This document shows, piece after piece, positions 60,801 to 64,000 of a DNA stretch of 64,000 nt. Positions within the stretch are counted from its first letter, which is position 1. Each line of letters starts with the position of its first letter. The notes below the pieces were generated by a model. It was given only the letters and a program-made list of their open reading frames with translations, did no database searches and was not told where the DNA came from. The stretch lies in assembly GCA_023079485.1 (NCBI GenBank), contig CM041083.1, forward strand, positions 141,125,052 to 141,189,051. The letters run 5' to 3'. A program made the translations under genes and the position numbers. Source of the stretch: Archilochus colubris. Lineage: Eukaryota > Chordata > Aves > Apodiformes > Trochilidae.

Positions 60801-61059
60801 GAGTGCGGGGGGTCTCCCCCGGTGTGCTGTCACTTCCCAGCCCGCCTCTTCAGCAGGTCTCCGCAGCCTGGTGGGCTACCGCACAGACTCCGCCACCACC
60901 GGTCCAGACAGCCGCCCCGCACACCTGCCCGGGTCCTGGCCCCGATCCCCCGGAGGCTGTCTCCGCGGGGGGGGGAAGCGGGTGTAAGGGGATGGGGGGG
61001 GGGGGGAACGGGAGTGCAGCGGGCCCTCCCCGAGCCCCACGCACGCGACCCCGCCGCTC

Positions 61060-61172
61060 TTATTTTTTATTTTAATTTATTTTTATTCTTTGAACCGCCC
61101 CGCGATGACGGGAAGGGGGGGGAATGAATAAAATAATAAAAAAAAATAATTTAAAAAAAATTGAAACTTACA
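61060..61172. other. AT-rich wedge inside the CpG island
   Basis: Two almost pure A/T blocks (61060-61093 T-rich, 61125-61161 A-rich) flank a short GC-rich piece and can partly pair with each other. On the - strand GTAAGT occurs at 61171-61166, a possible donor for an alternative first exon. Confidence 0.55.
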
Positions 61173-61206
61173 CTTTTGTGCGTCCCACCGGCGTGACGCT
61201 GCGCGC

Positions 61207-61214
61207 TGACGTCA
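61207..61214. promoter_or_regulatory. Palindromic CRE TGACGTCA
   Basis: Full 8-bp CREB/ATF site, with a nearby half site TGACG at 61194. It lies about 95 bp from the E2F consensus. Confidence 0.55.
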
Positions 61215-61306
61215 CGGGGGTGTAGCGTGCCTTGCACGGGCACACGCGGAGCGGCTGCTAAGCCAACCGCCCGCCGCGGCACCGGCGGCGGGAGCATGCG
61301 CGGCAC

Positions 61307-61315
61307 TTTCGCGCC
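61307..61315 (+). promoter_or_regulatory. Consensus E2F site TTTCGCGCC
   Basis: Exact match to the E2F/DP consensus TTTSSCGC plus C, about 870 bp upstream of the inferred first exon donor of TFDP1. Because TFDP1 encodes the E2F partner, self-regulation is possible but not shown. Confidence 0.55.
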
Positions 61316-61990
61316 TTCCGACTCCCCGCCCTGCGGCGCTCGCGGCGAGCGCGCGGGAAGCATCGGCGCGAGACCGCTCCCCGGCCCCGCCGGCAACCGG
61401 CCCCGCCGCCGCCCCGAGCACGTGGGCGCCGGCGCGCGCGCGGGGTGGCGGGGTTGGGGGGGACGGCGGGAAGGGGAGGGAAGAGGAGGGGAGGGCAGTC
61501 GCCCGCGGGCGGTGTGTGTCCCCCCCCCCGCACCCCTGCTGTGAGGAGGCGGGAGGGGAGGAGGGGGGCGGGGAAAGAGGTGCCGGGTTACTCCGTGTCC
61601 TTATCGCTGGGGGACACAGCCCGAGCTTTGGCCCCGCCACCGGCGGGTAGGTCCCGGCGGACCCGCCTCTGGCCCGTCCGGTCGGTTGCCGCCCTTTGCT
61701 GCCGAGCGGGTTTTGGCGGGGCAGGGCAGGGCCGGGCGGTGCGGTTGAAGGGGTTGCCGCAACATCCTGGCGGGGCTTCCTCCTCACGTTTGGTGCGGCC
61801 GTTACTGGAGGAAGCGGCCTCGCCGCGGCCCCGGCTGCAAGGAGGGCTCTGTGGTCACCCCGGGGCAGAGGTGATGCCGTGGGCAGGCTGCTGGACGGCA
61901 GTCTCGAACCGGGCCAGACCCAAGCCCAAAGATTCGGTGCTCACCTTTTCTGGTTCCAGACTTAGCACGCCCCATCGGCTAAGCCGAGCT

Positions 61991-63512
61991 AGAGTTGGGT
62001 GATGTAATTACACGAGAATTATGTAATTCTTGGCAAAAACCTTTCAGCAGGCGTAGTGGGGGGCTACAAAGGTACAGCCATAAGGGTGGGAGCTGCAGGC
62101 TCGCTCCTGAGGAGCTGCGCTTCTTGTAGGAATGGATTCAAGACACTTTGATGCCGGGGAGCTGCAGAAGATGCTTCTGCGTGCAGTGCCAAGCCTGCCT
62201 TGAAGTATTTGTGCCCATGGAAAAACCTTCAGCATTTCTCTTATCTCCGAGTTCACGTTTCATTTTGGAGCCTCAGGTTTTGTGTTTGTAGTGGTGAAAG
62301 GCTATTCTAGGTCCTGTTTTCAGGTCAGGCTCCTCTGAAGTGTGCTTGAAGGGATCACACCTTTAAACGGCAGCAGCAGGGTGCGTTTCAAGAGATCATC
62401 TTGTCTGCAAGCAAGAGACCCATCACAGATGCCACAGGACATGCACATGGGTATGTTCTGAGCTACCTGCTTCAGAACCAGAAGCCATGCCTGCTTCAGA
62501 GAGGGACCAAATAGCAGCTGACAAGCATCTGGTCTCATTGGGAGGTAGCATCTCCCAATTCTCAAATCTCTGCACTATTTTAGGAAATAAAAAAATACAG
62601 CTTGGTACCATAACCTCAAAAGTGTTGCCATTCCCTGATTTAGATTTTGTCACCCAAGGCGGGATCAGTTGTCCCTAAGCCACTCCGGTCACACCCTTTT
62701 GTCCAGTTTGTCTCCAGCAATCCAATTTTCCTAGTCCTCAATGTCTTTCTTGTCAAAAAGGTTTTTCCCACCCCAGCAGTGGTAATGACTGAACAGAAGC
62801 AGTGGGAGAAGCAAAGCAGCAAACCTCCTGGGCTACCAAGTGAAGCCCGTAGAGGCATGCCTTTCTCTTAGGCTGTTTGCTATCTTTAGGGTGGGGTGGG
62901 CCACACATCTCCCAGCCCTTAGGACATCTTCCTCCTCTTCCTTCTTGCTTCACTGGTTTGGTTTTCTCCACATTGTCAGGTCATCTTAATAGTGGATGCC
63001 TGGTACTGGCTGTTCCTTACGAGCTACTGCTGTTTCCCACAAAGATATTAATGCTGTTAGTGGCTTGCCTCCTGTCACTTAAGCCCAGTTTTCTCCACCT
63101 TTGCCACTGCCTGTGTGCTGGAGCAGTGCCAGGATTGCTTACTGAGCAGAACTACAGATTCCTTCCCTAGACAAACCCCAGGAGTGCTTTTGTGGTCAGA
63201 CAGCTGCTGGGTTGATTCCAGCAGGCAGCAGGACCATGCTAAGGTTTCTCACACCCTCCATCAAGCAGCACCATACAGCACTGTTCTGTCATGCAAGGCA
63301 CATGCAAAAATGAAGATGTCCAACTATAAAACAAGTAAAATACAATGTACTGTTTCTCCTTATCTTTAAGGATTATAGGAAATACAAATTCTTACAGCTT
63401 TTAAAAAGCTACATAGCCCTAGACCAGTATGACAGCATTCCCTAAGCCATACTGGGCCCGTGTCAGTCACAACTTTCAAGAACCTCACAGCTCTTAGTAG
63501 ATACTTTCCTTG
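61991..63512. other. Upstream of TFDP1, no gene recognised
   Basis: Composition falls back to average after the CpG island. Frames of up to about 97 residues show no known domain. In mammals TMCO3 is the next gene on this side, but I see no part of it. Confidence 0.5.
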
Positions 63513-64000
63513 TGAGTCTGGATTGACAGGAAGCTGAACATGAGCCAGCAGCGTGCCCAGGCGGCCAAGAAGGCCAATGGCATCCTGGCCTGTATCAGGA
63601 ACTGTGTGACCAGCAGGTCCAGGGAAGGGATTCTGCCCCTGTACTCAGCCCTGGTGAGGCCACAGCTTGAGTCCTGTGTCCAGTTCTGGGCCCCTCAGTT
63701 TAGGAAGGATATCGAGGTCCTGGAGCAGGTCCAAAGGAGGGCAACCAGGCTGGTGAAGGGACTCGAGCACAGACCCAAAATTATGAGGAGAGGCTGAGGG
63801 AGCTGGGGCTGTTCAGCCTGGAGAAGAGGAGGGTCAGGGGAGACCTCATCACTCTCTACAACTCCCTGAAAGGAGGATGTAGCCGGGTGGGGGTTGGTCT
63901 CTTTTCCCAGACCACTTTCAACAAGACAAGAGGGCATGGTCTTAAGTTGTGCCAGGGGAGGTTTAGGTTGAACATTAGAAAGAATTTCTTTATGGAGAGG
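63513..64000 (+). mobile_element. CR1 LINE copy running off the window
   Basis: Starts near 'gtgagtctggattgacagg' and continues in + orientation through the ORF2 tail ([20 protein letters not shown]) to the window edge. A small insertion near 63776 shifts the frame. Confidence 0.92.

Larger units (their letters stand above)
59690..61990. promoter_or_regulatory. CpG island covering the TFDP1 promoter
   Basis: About 2.3 kb of very GC- and CpG-rich sequence sitting over the inferred first exon of TFDP1. It includes many GC boxes, long G runs, an E-box CACGTG at 61419-61424, a CRE, and an E2F consensus. Long open frames here on both strands are products of low stop-codon frequency and are not called as genes. 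A short AT-rich wedge (61060-61170) splits the island. Confidence 0.85.

Noticed and set aside
59504..62002. Many long open frames of 100-230 residues on both strands
   Set aside because: They all lie in the CpG island, overlap in several frames, are rich in Pro/Arg/Gly/Ala and show no domain. This is expected where stop codons are rare.

Overview
The window is nuclear DNA from a bird. Several 3'-truncated CR1 LINE copies ending in the avian ATTCTATG-type tail, long AT-rich introns, a GC-rich CpG island and vertebrate GT-AG genes all point that way. I cannot name the species. Two protein-coding genes can be read exon by exon, and both are intact. They lie tail to tail, as TFDP1 and ATP4B do in mammals.

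Left part (1-6300): intergenic. It holds an old CR1, two long pentanucleotide arrays (CCTTT/CTCTT/CGCTT on the pyrimidine side, GGAAA on the purine side), and a near-perfect palindrome of about 580 bp whose centre looks like a tRNA. A cluster of five WGATAR sites and a TATA box precede the first gene. In mammals the photoreceptor kinase gene GRK1 lies on this side of ATP4B, but none of it is visible here.

ATP4B (6332-12957, + strand): seven coding exons, 288 residues, the gastric H+/K+-ATPase beta subunit. All six disulphide cysteines are present and there are eight N-glycosylation sequons. A CR1 copy ends about 45 bp before exon 6. The poly(A) signal is at 13601.

Intergenic (13.6-23.5 kb): several CR1 copies, one nested in an older copy, a strong compound hairpin at 16.63-16.71 kb, and otherwise unremarkable AT-rich sequence.

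TFDP1 (24705-59437, - strand, plus a non-coding first exon near 60.44 kb): eleven coding exons, 411 or 412 residues, the E2F dimerisation partner DP-1. A tandem NAGNAG acceptor gives an optional glutamine at the edge of the DNA-binding domain. Its introns carry a younger CR1, two very old CR1-like relics, an A41 tract and a 52-bp duplicated segment.

Right part (59.7-64 kb): a CpG island of about 2.3 kb with the TFDP1 promoter, consensus E2F and CRE sites and G-quadruplex-prone runs, then non-coding sequence and a CR1 that runs off the window. The two genes are not functionally linked: ATP4B serves acid secretion by gastric cells and TFDP1 is a cell-cycle transcription factor. I found no operon-like, CRISPR, phage or other microbial system. 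The least explained structure is the palindrome with a tRNA-like cap at 3971-4548.
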